This document shows, one piece after another, positions 21,890 to 31,053 of a stretch of 64,000 nucleotides of DNA. A program made the position numbers and the translations under genes. The DNA comes from Gelatiniphilus marinus (lineage in GTDB: Bacteria; Bacteroidota; Bacteroidia; Flavobacteriales; Flavobacteriaceae), in assembly GCF_042678305.1 (NCBI RefSeq), contig NZ_JBHUDT010000002.1. One strand, written 5' to 3'. How positions within the stretch are numbered: the first letter of the stretch is position 1; every line of letters starts with the position of its first letter. Below the pieces are notes generated by a model. That model made no database searches, was not told the origin of the DNA, and saw nothing but the letters and a program-made list of their open reading frames with translations.

Positions 21890-23929
21890 ATGAAACTAAA
21901 AACAGTATTAAGTATTGCTTTAGCGGCAAGCTTTTTGTTATCCTGCGGAAATAATACATCCAAAAAGCACAGCGATACCCAAAACCAAAAAGAAACCACG
22001 GCATTTAATTACACCGTCGAGCAATTTGCCGATATTAAAATATTGCGTTATCAAATCCCCGGTTGGGAGCAACTCACTTTAAAAGAGCAAAAGTTGGTGT
22101 ATTACTTAACCCAAGCAGGTTTGGCTGGTAGAGATATAATGTGGGACCAGAATTACCGGCACAATCTAAAAATAAGAAATGACTTAGAGCAGGTCTATAC
22201 CAATTACAATGGCGATAAAACGACTGATAATTGGAAGGCTTTCGAGGTGTATTTAAAACGGGTTTGGTTTAGCAATGGCATTCATCACCACTATTCCAAC
22301 GCTAAGTTGAAACCCGAATTTTCTTCAGACTATTTAAAAACATTATTAGCTGAAACCAATGTAACTTTAGAAGGTGAAGCTTTTGAAGTTATTTTTAACG
22401 ATACCGATTCCAAAAAAGTAAATCAAGCCAAGGGAGTTGATAATGTAGCACTTTCGGCAGTTAATTTTTATGGGCAAAATGTAAGCAATGCCGATGTTGA
22501 AAGCTTTTATAAGGCTAAAGTGTCGCCAAATCCAGAAAAACCATTGTCCTACGGATTAAATTCCAAGTTGGTAAAAGAAAACGGTGTGCTAAAAGAACGC
22601 GTTTATAAATCAGGAGGCCTTTACGGATCTGCTATAGATGAAATTGTTAAATGGCTGGAATTGGCAAAAGGGGTTGCCGAAAATGAAGCACAAGGAAATG
22701 CCCTTGGGTTATTGATTGATTATTACAAAACCGGCGATTTGCAAACCTGGGACGATTACAATGTAGCGTGGACAGCAGCTACCCAGGGCAATGTAGATTA
22801 TATTAACGGTTTTGTTGAAGTGTATAACGACCCATTGGGTTATAGGGGCTCTTATGAAAATATCGTTCAAATAAACGATTTTGATATGTCTCAAAAAATG
22901 AAGGTTTTGTCGGACAACGCCCAATGGTTTGAAGATAATTCGCCCTTAATGGAAGCACACAAAAAGAAAAATGTAGTTGGCGTTACCTACAAAGTAGTAA
23001 ACGTAGCCGGAGAGGCTGGCGACGCCTCACCAAGTACGCCAATAGGTGTAAACCTGCCAAATGCCAATTGGATACGCGCAGCAGTTGGTAGCAAATCGGT
23101 GTCTTTGGGCAACATTATAAATGCTTACAACAATGCAGGTAGTACTGGACGATTAAAAGAATTTGTGCACGATGATGAAGAATTAAAATTAGAAGAAGCC
23201 CATGGGCAATTAGCCGATAAATTGCATACCGCACTGCACGAAGTTATCGGGCACGCCTCGGGGCAATTGAACCCTGGCGTTGGAGAAACCAAGGAAACCC
23301 TTAAAAATTACGCCTCGACACTTGAAGAAGGTCGAGCCGATTTAGTAGCCCTTTATTATCTATATAACCCGAAAATACAAGAATTAGGATTGGTTAAAGA
23401 TTGGAGAGCCATAGGAAAAGCCGCTTTTGATGGCTATATAAGAAACGGATTGCTAACGCAGTTAATCCGTTTAAATTTAGGCGACGATGTTGAAGAAGCG
23501 CACATGCGCAACAGGCAATGGGTATCGGCTTGGGCATACGAAAAAGGAAAAGCCGATAACGTGATTGAAAAGGTAACACGCAACGGCAAAACCTATTTTA
23601 ATATTAACGATTATAATAAATTGCACGATTTGTTCGGGCAATTATTACGCGAAACACAACGCATAAAATCTGAAGGAGATTATGCTGCCGTAGAAGCTCT
23701 GGTTGAAGGTTACGGCGTAAAAGTAGATCAAACCATACACGCCGAAGTATTGGAAAGGAACAAGCAGTTTACATCGGCACCGTACAGCGGCTTTGTTAAT
23801 CCTGTTTTAGTTGCCCAAAAAAATGAGGCTGAAGAAATTACAGCCATTAAAGTTATCCAACCAGAAACATTTGCCGGCCAGATGTTAGATTATAGCAAAA
23901 ATTATGGTTTTTTACCAGAAGTGAATTAA
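21890..23929 (+). CDS. Dipeptidyl-peptidase III family (M49) lipoprotein
   Basis: Zinc metallopeptidase releasing dipeptides from N-termini. The lipobox (LLSCGNN, Cys 20) predicts lipid anchoring outside the inner membrane. The rare HExxGH zinc motif HEVIGH is at residues 450-455 and is followed by the second metal-ligand segment LEEGRAD. The 679-residue length fits bacterial M49 enzymes. Relatives in databases are sometimes mislabelled 'dihydrofolate reductase'; nothing here supports that. It stands alone with its own terminator. Confidence 0.9.
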   Translation: MKLKTVLSIALAASFLLSCGNNTSKKHSDTQNQKETTAFNYTVEQFADIKILRYQIPGWEQLTLKEQKLVYYLTQAGLAGRDIMWDQNYRHNLKIRNDLEQVYTNYNGDKTTDNWKAFEVYLKRVWFSNGIHHHYSNAKLKPEFSSDYLKTLLAETNVTLEGEAFEVIFNDTDSKKVNQAKGVDNVALSAVNFYGQNVSNADVESFYKAKVSPNPEKPLSYGLNSKLVKENGVLKERVYKSGGLYGSAIDEIVKWLELAKGVAENEAQGNALGLLIDYYKTGDLQTWDDYNVAWTAATQGNVDYINGFVEVYNDPLGYRGSYENIVQINDFDMSQKMKVLSDNAQWFEDNSPLMEAHKKKNVVGVTYKVVNVAGEAGDASPSTPIGVNLPNANWIRAAVGSKSVSLGNIINAYNNAGSTGRLKEFVHDDEELKLEEAHGQLADKLHTALHEVIGHASGQLNPGVGETKETLKNYASTLEEGRADLVALYYLYNPKIQELGLVKDWRAIGKAAFDGYIRNGLLTQLIRLNLGDDVEEAHMRNRQWVSAWAYEKGKADNVIEKVTRNGKTYFNINDYNKLHDLFGQLLRETQRIKSEGDYAAVEALVEGYGVKVDQTIHAEVLERNKQFTSAPYSGFVNPVLVAQKNEAEEITAIKVIQPETFAGQMLDYSKNYGFLPEVN

Positions 23930-23955
23930 TTAAGTGTTATTAATAATTCCGATTA

Positions 23956-23990
23956 AAAACAGAATCTTATTTTTCAAGGTTCTGTTTTTT
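23956..23990 (+). terminator. Terminator after the M49 peptidase gene
   Basis: AAAACAGAA (23956-23964) / TTCTGTTTT (23980-23988) with internal extension CTT/AAG, followed by T's. Confidence 0.75.
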
Positions 23991-24060
23991 TGTTTACGCT
24001 AAAAGCTAAAAGAATTAAATTAACAATAATAAGTATGGCTATAATTAACAGTATTTTCAT
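23974..24060 (-). CDS. Possible 28-residue single-helix membrane microprotein
   Basis: ATG at 24060; the translation is MKILLIIAILIIVNLILLAF followed by SVNKKTEP and TGA. This is a near-perfect single transmembrane helix with a charged C-terminal tail. AAAGG sits 3 nt before the ATG. Its 3' end overlaps the terminator of the opposing peptidase gene. No homology claim is made; AT-rich DNA yields hydrophobic frames by chance, so this is a candidate only. Confidence 0.35.
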   Translation of the reverse strand: MKILLIIAILIIVNLILLAFSVNKKTEP

Positions 24061-24177
24061 GCCTTTAGTTTGTTTGTTATTTAATAGATGCAACTTTTAA
24101 CAAAAGGTTGCGTTAAATATTAACATTTATTTATATAACAGTTAAAAATGGTTTTTTCCTACTCTAAAATCTTTAAT

Positions 24178-27100
24178 TTAATTCTTTATTATACGCTTAA
24201 TTATGGTTTTATCAGTTGTTTTTATTTTTAATAGATACATGCCAGAATTTAAGTTGCTAACATCAACTACCGTTATTTCAGATGGTAGTTTTAACTTTAA
24301 AACCTGTTTTCCGGCCATATCAAATAGGGTGGCCTGTTCCGCATCCGTATGGTTTAGCTTGATGTTTAAAGTATTTGATACGGGGTTGGGGTAGATTTTT
24401 ATGGTGTTTATTTCATTTTCATCAACACTTAAACTTCCAATGTTTAGGGTAATGGGCTGTCTTTTTATAATCATGTCCGGCACATCAGCATTTTTTATTT
24501 CGCAATGGTAAACACCGCTATCGGTAACTTGGGCGTTAACGATAAGGTATGTATCGCTGTTGGCATTTTCAGTTAACGCCACGCCATCTTTAAACCATTG
24601 GTAGTTGTTTGCCGTGAGCGCGGTTTTTTTGGTCATTCCTTTTGCTACCGTTGGTATTTCGGTAAGGGTTAACGTGATGTCGTCGCCTATAGCGGCCGTT
24701 GTTTCAACGGGCGGGTCTGTGGTGAATTGCGGGTTAAATCTAAAGTCTGGAATATTGGCTTGGTATGTCGCAAATTCATCAGCTATATCTGTAAATTTAA
24801 AGAAATTGTCTTGCATCCAAAGTAGCTCTAGCGGCAATGCTGTTAAGTCGGGGAAATCTCCAGAAAACGCACTGCTATTATATTCTGAACTTGAACCAAC
24901 AGAGCCTTGTAAATATAAGCGTTTTAACTTTGTAAGGTTTTGAAAAGAAGTTGGGATTGTGCCTGTTAATCCGTTTTGGTTTAGCCAAAGGGTTTCAAGA
25001 TTTACCAAATTCCCAATTTCAGGAGGGATAGGGCCGGAAAATGTATTTGGTGATAGATCCATGTGAGTTAATTTGATCAGGTTTCCAATTTCTGGAGGGA
25101 TGTTTCCTGTTAATTGATTTGTAAAAAATCCTAAATATGTTAACTCTGTTAAGTCTCCAATTTCCGGAGGAATACTTCCCGTTAGGTTATTATTACCTAA
25201 ATTGAGGTTTGTAACACGGTTAGAGCTATCAAGTGTAATGCCATGCCATAATTGCAATGGTTTGGTGTTGTCTAGCCAATTGCTGTTGTCGGTCCAATTA
25301 TCGCCATTTGTACTGTTGTAAATGGCTACTAATGCATTATAATCCGGATTTTCGTTAGGCGGAATGGTAACTAGGTAAGTACCAAGCCCAAAACTTAAAT
25401 TAAAGACTAATGTATTATATGCAACACAGTCGTACACACCAAGTTGGCTCGCCGTAATATTCGAGATTCGAAGATTTGGTTGTGTAGGATCTGTAATATT
25501 GGGGTATGAATTTATATCGATTGGTGCCCCGTTAAAATACCATTGGTACATGGTGTTTGCTCCCGAAACTATTTCAGAAGAAAAATCTATTGAATCTCCT
25601 ATACTTATAAATTTAACAGAAACTTCAGAAACTGTAGAATTGATAGGTTTTTGAGGAAAGTACACATAACCAACACCTAATTTATCTTGATAATTGGTGA
25701 AAGAGGGTTCTAAATCTGCGAATCGGAAATTGTTTTCACTTATATAAACATAATCAAGGTTTATATTGGATGAAATATCTGGAACAAGTCCCGCTAAATT
25801 ATTAGCCCAAAGTACAAGGCCGCCAAGTTGGGTTAAGTTGGTTATGGATTGTGGAATGCTTCCTGTAAGATTGTTGATACCAAGTTCTAAGTTGAATAAA
25901 TTAGAAAAGTTGCCTATTTCATTGGGAATTTCACCTGTTAAATTGTTGTTGTTTAAATATATTGATGTTACCCTAGAGTTGCCATCGCCCAATAATGTGC
26001 CTAAACCGTACCACGTATTTATAGGTTCATCGCTTAGCCAATTGGTGTTGTTGGTCCAATTATCACCATCCGTAGCGTTGTAAAAAGCGACCAAAGCATC
26101 GTATTCTGGGTGTAAAGCGGGTAGTCTATTGAGCGTAGTAATCCCAGTTCTCATAGTTAACCCAGTAACTAATGTATTAAATGCATAACAAGAATAAACT
26201 CCCATCTCGTTTAGCTGTACATTTTCCAATTCCAATGAAGTAGAATTAGCTCCACTTATAGCTTCAGAACCGAAAAACCATTGGTAGTATGTGTTTAAGC
26301 CACTTACAGGTGCAGAATTTAGAGTTATATTATCTCCTACATTTAAAGTTTGTTCCACAATGTAGTTCGCTTCTGGATTTTTTTGGGGTGCATAATAAAA
26401 TTGAGCAATGTTGTTTTGGTATAATGTAAATTCATCCTCAAAATCCCCAAATTGGAAATTGTTGTTATCAAAAGTTAGCACAAACAAGCTCTGCTGGGTA
26501 AAATCGGGAATGTTCCCACTTAAGTTATTAGCTCCCAAAGCCAATCTTGTTAAGTTTGGTAATGTGGTTAGCTCGTTGGGTACATTTCCAGATAGGTTGT
26601 TTAAAGCGAGGTCTAACCATTCTAAGGTTTGAATATTGCCAAGCGTTGAAGGGATTGCTCCTGTTAAATTGTTCTCTGCCAAATCGAGAAAAGTGAGGTT
26701 GGATAGGTTGCTTATCAAATCAGGAATAGTACCATCAATATTATTTTGCCTTAAATTAACACTTGTTACACGCCCATTTGTTTCGGTAATACCGTACCAA
26801 GTCGATAGCGGTTTAGTGGTATCGAGCCAATTGGAGTCATTATACCAGCTATTGCCATTTAAAGCATTATACAAAGCAACCAATGCATCATAATCTGGAT
26901 GATTTTCATAGGTTAAACAATCTGGGTTGCCATCGGCATCCATATCCACATATGCAGGGTCTGCCTGTTGTGCGGTTTCGTAGAACTCTATTTTATCAAT
27001 TACCATATCTACTGTAGACAATCCGAACTCTAATCTCAATCTGAATTTATTACTTGTATGTGTATTAAAGTTAACATAAAAATTATTGAACGTTAAATAA

Positions 27101-27561
27101 GACCAATTCGATGTGAAATTATAATGGTTATTGAAATGCCTATATACCCCATTTTCATCAACTAAAACCCATCTTAAGGCATCGCCGTCCACATTTCCAA
27201 TTCTTTTAACAGGGATTTTAAAATTATACGCTACGCCTTCTTCTAAAATAAATTCTTCGGAAAAAATAACATGGTTTTCAAAAGTACTGGCATTAGGTGC
27301 TGTAACGTAAAGTGATTTACTACCGTGCAGAATATTATTTGCGTCTTCATTTAAAGAAAAAAACGATTGATTTTGCGGAATGCTCCATCCTGTGAAATTG
27401 GACTCAAAGCTCAAATTACCAATTTTTGAAGAGGCTACGTTTATGCATGGATCGATACAATCTAGTACACCGTCGCCATCTGTATCAATATTTGGACATT
27501 GGCTCCAGGAGGCTGTTTGACAAAGAAGGGCAAAACTGAAAAAAAGTAAAAATCGTTTCAT
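24178..27561 (-). CDS. T9SS-exported leucine-rich repeat / Ig-like surface protein
   Basis: 1127 residues with a signal peptide and a thrombospondin-3-like calcium motif (DTDGDGVLDCIDPC, about 25-38). A lectin/CBM-like beta-sandwich follows (about 45-195). Then come three similar modules, each opening with '-YDALVALYN-TNGD-WT-NSNWL' and running into plant-type leucine-rich repeats ('L-GSIPPEIGNL--L--L-L--N-L-G'), each closed by an Ig-like segment ('YQWFF-G--I---...GVY-C-A-N'). The C-terminal ~75 residues (IKIYPNPVSNTLNI...LKIKTTDKTIIKRIIKN) are a T9SS type A sorting domain. A surface adhesin or glycan-binding role is inferred. Its promoter carries the conserved palindrome described at 27608-27655. 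Confidence 0.88.
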   Translation of the reverse strand: MKRFLLFFSFALLCQTASWSQCPNIDTDGDGVLDCIDPCINVASSKIGNLSFESNFTGWSIPQNQSFFSLNEDANNILHGSKSLYVTAPNASTFENHVIFSEEFILEEGVAYNFKIPVKRIGNVDGDALRWVLVDENGVYRHFNNHYNFTSNWSYLTFNNFYVNFNTHTSNKFRLRLEFGLSTVDMVIDKIEFYETAQQADPAYVDMDADGNPDCLTYENHPDYDALVALYNALNGNSWYNDSNWLDTTKPLSTWYGITETNGRVTSVNLRQNNIDGTIPDLISNLSNLTFLDLAENNLTGAIPSTLGNIQTLEWLDLALNNLSGNVPNELTTLPNLTRLALGANNLSGNIPDFTQQSLFVLTFDNNNFQFGDFEDEFTLYQNNIAQFYYAPQKNPEANYIVEQTLNVGDNITLNSAPVSGLNTYYQWFFGSEAISGANSTSLELENVQLNEMGVYSCYAFNTLVTGLTMRTGITTLNRLPALHPEYDALVAFYNATDGDNWTNNTNWLSDEPINTWYGLGTLLGDGNSRVTSIYLNNNNLTGEIPNEIGNFSNLFNLELGINNLTGSIPQSITNLTQLGGLVLWANNLAGLVPDISSNINLDYVYISENNFRFADLEPSFTNYQDKLGVGYVYFPQKPINSTVSEVSVKFISIGDSIDFSSEIVSGANTMYQWYFNGAPIDINSYPNITDPTQPNLRISNITASQLGVYDCVAYNTLVFNLSFGLGTYLVTIPPNENPDYNALVAIYNSTNGDNWTDNSNWLDNTKPLQLWHGITLDSSNRVTNLNLGNNNLTGSIPPEIGDLTELTYLGFFTNQLTGNIPPEIGNLIKLTHMDLSPNTFSGPIPPEIGNLVNLETLWLNQNGLTGTIPTSFQNLTKLKRLYLQGSVGSSSEYNSSAFSGDFPDLTALPLELLWMQDNFFKFTDIADEFATYQANIPDFRFNPQFTTDPPVETTAAIGDDITLTLTEIPTVAKGMTKKTALTANNYQWFKDGVALTENANSDTYLIVNAQVTDSGVYHCEIKNADVPDMIIKRQPITLNIGSLSVDENEINTIKIYPNPVSNTLNIKLNHTDAEQATLFDMAGKQVLKLKLPSEITVVDVSNLNSGMYLLKIKTTDKTIIKRIIKN

Positions 27562-27607
27562 AACGAGAGGGTTTTAATAGTTAAAAAATTATTGTTAATA
27601 GCTACGG

Positions 27608-27655
27608 TAAACCTAGTTAAATACTGTGCACAAAAAAATCCCCAGTACTGGGGAT
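27608..27655 (-). promoter_or_regulatory. Promoter O1: palindrome plus -7 box
   Basis: Perfect 18-bp palindrome ATCCCCAGTACTGGGGAT (27638-27655), then exactly 22 bp, then TAGGTTTA (minus strand 27615-27608, one mismatch to TAnnTTTG), then 46 bp to the ATG of the LRR protein. Read on the minus strand the palindrome is followed by T7, so it may also terminate transcription of the gene upstream. Confidence 0.6.
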
Positions 27656-27703
27656 TTTGTTAACCTTCGTCGAAAACTTTAACGATTAACGGTAAGTTAT
27701 GGC

Positions 27704-29272
27704 TTATTGCTTTATGATGCGTTTTATAGCCATCTCGTTTCCAGACCGTAATTTAAGCAGGTACATGCCTTTTGATAACCCTGAAATGTCAATGGTTTTA
27801 TTTGGTGATTTAATTTTTGAAATAAGTTTTCCGGTTACATCGATAATCTCAACAGATTCTATTTTTGTTTTCGAAATGATATTTACATGATTTTTAGCAG
27901 GGTTTGGGTAAATAGCGGTGCTTAAAACCGCATCAATAGAATTTACGGACAACGTGCTTTTATCCACTTTAAACAACCAATAATCGGTATCTCCAATTGG
28001 GGCTTCGGTATTGTCGCCGGATAAATCATCTACCGACGATACAACAACGTAATTGCGATCGTTGGTCTCAACTATTTGCTCGGGATATTCGGTTGAGTTT
28101 GTACCATAGGTTTTATCGGCAATAAGGTTTCCGCTGGCATCCAATTCTATCAGCCAAATATCGCTGCTGTTGCTATCTTCGGTTTTATCGCCAGAAATAG
28201 GGGATAGTGTTTCTGCAGCAAACACATAACCGCCACTGGTTTTTTCGAATCCATGGGGTGTGTATTCGTCATCCGATCCGCCAATGGTGTTTTGCCATTG
28301 TATATCGCCGGTGCTATTTGTTTTTATAAACCAAAGGTCCCAACCGCCATTTGTGTTTTCTGTTTTTTCGCCACCGATATTGGAATCTGAATCTCCAGCT
28401 AAAAGGTAACCACCATCTGCGGTAGGTATTAAAGCCGAAAGTGCGGTAACCGAATTTGATGTGCCACCAAAGGATTTTTGCCAATCGATAGTATTGGTGC
28501 TACTGACTTTAACCATCCAATAATCTTCATTATTGCTGGAGTTAACGGTTTTGTCGCCAGAAATACCCGATTCGGCGATAACGCCAAGAACATAGCCGCC
28601 GTCTGGGGTAAGTACAATGCTCATAACTTCTTCATCGGCATCGCCGCCAAAAGTCTTGTCCCAAAGCAAGGTGCCGGTGCTGGTTATTTTTATGGTCCAG
28701 GCATCTGAAAAGCCTCTTGAGTTTTCCGATTTATCGCCAGATATGTTTGAGGCTGAGTCGCCCGTGATAAGCAAATCGCCAGTCGTTGTTTCCTTTATAG
28801 CAACACCAAATTCATAATCTGAACCCCCAAAGGTTTTGTCCCAGATTTTAGTGCCGAAACTATTTATTCTAACAATCCAAAAATCGAAATCACCTTTTGA
28901 GTTTTCAGATTTATCGCCGGAAATATTAGAGTTGGAGTCGCCCACTATAACAAAATCGCCATTTGCAGTTTCAATAGCCGAAACAGGATAGTCGTTTCCG
29001 CTACCACCAAAGGTTTTATCCCATTGTACAATGCCAATGCTGTTGGTTTTAACGATCCAAAAATCGGAGTTGCCTTTTGAGTTTTCAGACTTATCGCCCG
29101 ATATACCAGACTCTGAGGCGCCCACGATTAAAAAACCGCCATCGGAAGTGTGGATAACATCTTCAACATCATCATAAGTATTGCCACCAATGGTGTTTTG
29201 CCAGATTATTTGGGCGTTTGCAGTAAAAACCGTTAAGGATAACAAGGTTAAAAAAAGTAATAATCGCTTCAT
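27704..29272 (-). CDS. T9SS-exported beta-propeller-like repeat protein
   Basis: 522 residues. After a signal peptide (MKRLLLFLTLLSLTVFTANA) come about eight repeats of ~52 residues with the pattern 'W-KTFGGS--D----I--T-DGG-LI-GDS-SNISGDKSENS-G--D-WI-KI-S-G', typical of bacterial secreted proteins with a propeller-like fold. The C-terminus (about 450-522, AIYPNPAKNHVNI...LLKLRSGNEMAIKRIIKQ) is a T9SS type A sorting domain. Its ATG context (AAAACCCTCTC-TTATGAA) is almost identical to that of the LRR gene downstream, suggesting related leaders. The promoter O2 palindrome lies upstream. Confidence 0.85.
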   Translation of the reverse strand: MKRLLLFLTLLSLTVFTANAQIIWQNTIGGNTYDDVEDVIHTSDGGFLIVGASESGISGDKSENSKGNSDFWIVKTNSIGIVQWDKTFGGSGNDYPVSAIETANGDFVIVGDSNSNISGDKSENSKGDFDFWIVRINSFGTKIWDKTFGGSDYEFGVAIKETTTGDLLITGDSASNISGDKSENSRGFSDAWTIKITSTGTLLWDKTFGGDADEEVMSIVLTPDGGYVLGVIAESGISGDKTVNSSNNEDYWMVKVSSTNTIDWQKSFGGTSNSVTALSALIPTADGGYLLAGDSDSNIGGEKTENTNGGWDLWFIKTNSTGDIQWQNTIGGSDDEYTPHGFEKTSGGYVFAAETLSPISGDKTEDSNSSDIWLIELDASGNLIADKTYGTNSTEYPEQIVETNDRNYVVVSSVDDLSGDNTEAPIGDTDYWLFKVDKSTLSVNSIDAVLSTAIYPNPAKNHVNIISKTKIESVEIIDVTGKLISKIKSPNKTIDISGLSKGMYLLKLRSGNEMAIKRIIKQ

Positions 29273-29309
29273 AATGAGAGGGTTTTATAGATTAATGTTT
29301 ATAGTTTCT

Positions 29310-29357
29310 CAAACTTATGAAATGATATAAAGTGAAAAAATCCCCAATATTGGGGAT
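29310..29357 (-). promoter_or_regulatory. Promoter O2: palindrome plus -7 box
   Basis: Perfect 18-bp palindrome ATCCCCAATATTGGGGAT (29340-29357), 22 bp, then TAAGTTTG (minus strand 29317-29310, exact TAnnTTTG), then 37 bp to the ATG at 29272. A T6 tract follows the palindrome on the minus strand, so a terminator role for 29378-30235 is possible as well. Confidence 0.65.
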
Positions 29358-29377
29358 ATTTGGATTGTTTGTTAAAA

Positions 29378-30235
29378 TTATTTTTTTAGAATATTCGAAG
29401 AAAAACGATAAGTGAACGAAATAAATGGATTAAATCTGTAATATTCAATATTTACAGTAGATTTATCAACTGCTTCGCTAAGTTCTTGACCAACGTTGTA
29501 TAAGTTGTTTAAACGTTTCTGTTTGTGTAGTGAAATGCCTCCTGTGATAAAAACATTCTGGCCAATATAATAGGAGCCTCCAATAAAAGCTGAAATATTT
29601 TCAGTATCAAACCCTATTCCGCCTGTTGGAGCAAATCCGCTATCTTTTTCAAGATTGATAAAAGAAAATTGTATTAGCGGAATAATTTGTAAAATTTCTT
29701 GGCTGCCATCCCTTTTTATTTTAAAAAGATCACCATCTTTAACTGTTCTATAGGTATCTTTATTGATTAAAAAGTTTGAAGAAATACCCACAGAAGAAAT
29801 CCATTTTTTATTTTTCAAACTATTGTAAGTTATTTTAATTTCTCGAACTAATTTGTTGGTTTCAACACTCATTATTTGAACGACAACTTCAAATTTTGTT
29901 CTGTTCTTAATTTCAAATTCAAAAAACCTTTCGTACTCAAATTTTATTGTATCAAATTGATTCTCTTTTGTAAATTCATTTTTATCGATTTCTAATGGAG
30001 GCTCTACAAAAATAGTTTGCTCCTGTTTTATATTTATATAATGAATATTATTATCAATTTTACCATAAACTTTTAACTTGTACTTTCCTTTTTTTAAAGT
30101 TTCTTCAATGTTATTGGCTATATCATTAAGATTGACAGCCAAATTAATGGTCTCATTTTTTTTCTCTTGGATTTTTGATTTTTGCGCATTCGAAATGATG
30201 GTCGAGAATAATACAAGAAATAGTAAAGTTTTCAT
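29378..30235 (-). CDS. Exported outer-membrane-type protein of unknown function
   Basis: 285 residues with a signal peptide (MKTLLFLVLFSTIISNA). The N-terminal half looks like a soluble beta domain (about 30-150, 'FEIKNRTKFEVVVQIMSVET'). The C-terminal half has alternating amphipathic strands with glycine turns ('FAPTGGIGFDTENISAFIGGSYYIGQNVFITGGISL') and ends 'FNPFISFTYRFSS', the aromatic C-terminal strand typical of outer-membrane barrels. No family recognised. It sits between the response regulator and the propeller-like gene and carries promoter O3, so it is likely a member of the same regulon. Confidence 0.6.
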   Translation of the reverse strand: MKTLLFLVLFSTIISNAQKSKIQEKKNETINLAVNLNDIANNIEETLKKGKYKLKVYGKIDNNIHYINIKQEQTIFVEPPLEIDKNEFTKENQFDTIKFEYERFFEFEIKNRTKFEVVVQIMSVETNKLVREIKITYNSLKNKKWISSVGISSNFLINKDTYRTVKDGDLFKIKRDGSQEILQIIPLIQFSFINLEKDSGFAPTGGIGFDTENISAFIGGSYYIGQNVFITGGISLHKQKRLNNLYNVGQELSEAVDKSTVNIEYYRFNPFISFTYRFSSNILKK

Positions 30236-30265
30236 AATGGATTGGTTTTAGTTAATGACTTATCC

Positions 30266-30313
30266 CAAATATCATGAAATACTAAAAGCCAAACCATCCC
30301 CAATACTGGGTAA
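30266..30313 (-). promoter_or_regulatory. Promoter O3: imperfect palindrome plus -7 box
   Basis: ATCCCCAATACTGGGTAA (30296-30313) is the same dyad with one decayed arm. It is followed at exactly 22 bp by GATATTTG (minus strand 30273-30266, one mismatch) and 30 bp later by the ATG at 30235. No T-run follows, so a terminator explanation does not fit here. Confidence 0.55.
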
Positions 30314-30316
30314 ATC

Positions 30317-30940
30317 CTAAAACCTGTATTTCTTCTCCAGCGCATAGCGCATCAATTCGCCTTTGCCTTGTAGCCCCAGAATACGCACCATGTTTTTACG
30401 GTGGGTATCGACGGTATGTATGCCTATAAACAGTAAATCGGCGATTTCGCGCGAGGTCTTGCCTTGGGCTATAAGCTCTAAAATTTCTATTTGGCGTTTT
30501 GTTAAAAGGCCTTTCTTTTTGGTGGGGCTTTCTTTGTTTAAGGCATTGGTGTTAATGTGGGCATCGAAATAATTATCGCCTTTTGAAACTGTTATAATGG
30601 CTTGGAGCACTTCTTTTAACGATGAGTTTTTTAAAATATACCCCGATGCGCCGGCATCCATCATTTTCTGTATCGCTTCAATCTGGTCGAACATGGTAAA
30701 GGCCAACACGTAAATTTCCGGATACTTTTTTTTAATTTGCCTTGTGGCCTCGATACCATCCATTTTTGGCATCCTAATATCGGTTAAAACCACATTGGGC
30801 CGTTTTTTCTCCACAATTACCAAAAGGGCTTCGCCATCGTTGGCTGTTCCCACAATAGATATTCCGTCTTCGTATTCCAAAAGCAGTTTTATGCCATCAA
30901 TAAGCGATTGGTGGTCTTCGGCTATGGCCAGTCGTATCAT
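30317..30940 (-). CDS. LuxR/NarL-family response regulator
   Basis: 207 residues. The receiver domain has the acidic pocket near D9 (IAEDHQ), the phospho-acceptor D54 (VLTDIRMPKMDG) and a Lys in YILKNSSLKE. The C-terminal LuxR-type helix-turn-helix is 'LTKRQIEILELIAQGKTSREIADLLFIGIHTVDTHRKNM' (about 145-183). It lies 113 bp downstream of the histidine kinase gene on the same strand, with no operator of its own, so the pair is probably one transcript. It is the best candidate to bind the palindromes of promoters O1-O4; this is inference from position and the -42 site location. Confidence 0.92.
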   Translation of the reverse strand: MIRLAIAEDHQSLIDGIKLLLEYEDGISIVGTANDGEALLVIVEKKRPNVVLTDIRMPKMDGIEATRQIKKKYPEIYVLAFTMFDQIEAIQKMMDAGASGYILKNSSLKEVLQAIITVSKGDNYFDAHINTNALNKESPTKKKGLLTKRQIEILELIAQGKTSREIADLLFIGIHTVDTHRKNMVRILGLQGKGELMRYALEKKYRF

Positions 30941-31011
30941 TTTGTTGGTTGTTAAGTTTCTATGTTTATAGTTTGTTGCTGGGTTATTCGAAAATTAATG
31001 TTTAGCATTTT

Positions 31012-31053
31012 AAAATTCCAAATTCCAAATTCCAAATTCTTCAATCGTAAATC
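31012..31053. repeat. Degenerate heptanucleotide array in the kinase-regulator gap
   Basis: Six 7-bp units: AAAATTC, CAAATTC three times, TTCAATC, GTAAATC, directly abutting the stop codon of the histidine kinase gene. It has the same 7-bp period as arrays at 10830, 51870 and 60574. Confidence 0.6.

Noticed and set aside
27638..29357. Palindromes O1 and O2 as simple intrinsic terminators
   Set aside because: They do have T-tracts on the minus strand, but the same dyad at O3 and O4 lacks one, and all four keep exactly 22 bp to a -7-like box. Dual use remains possible.
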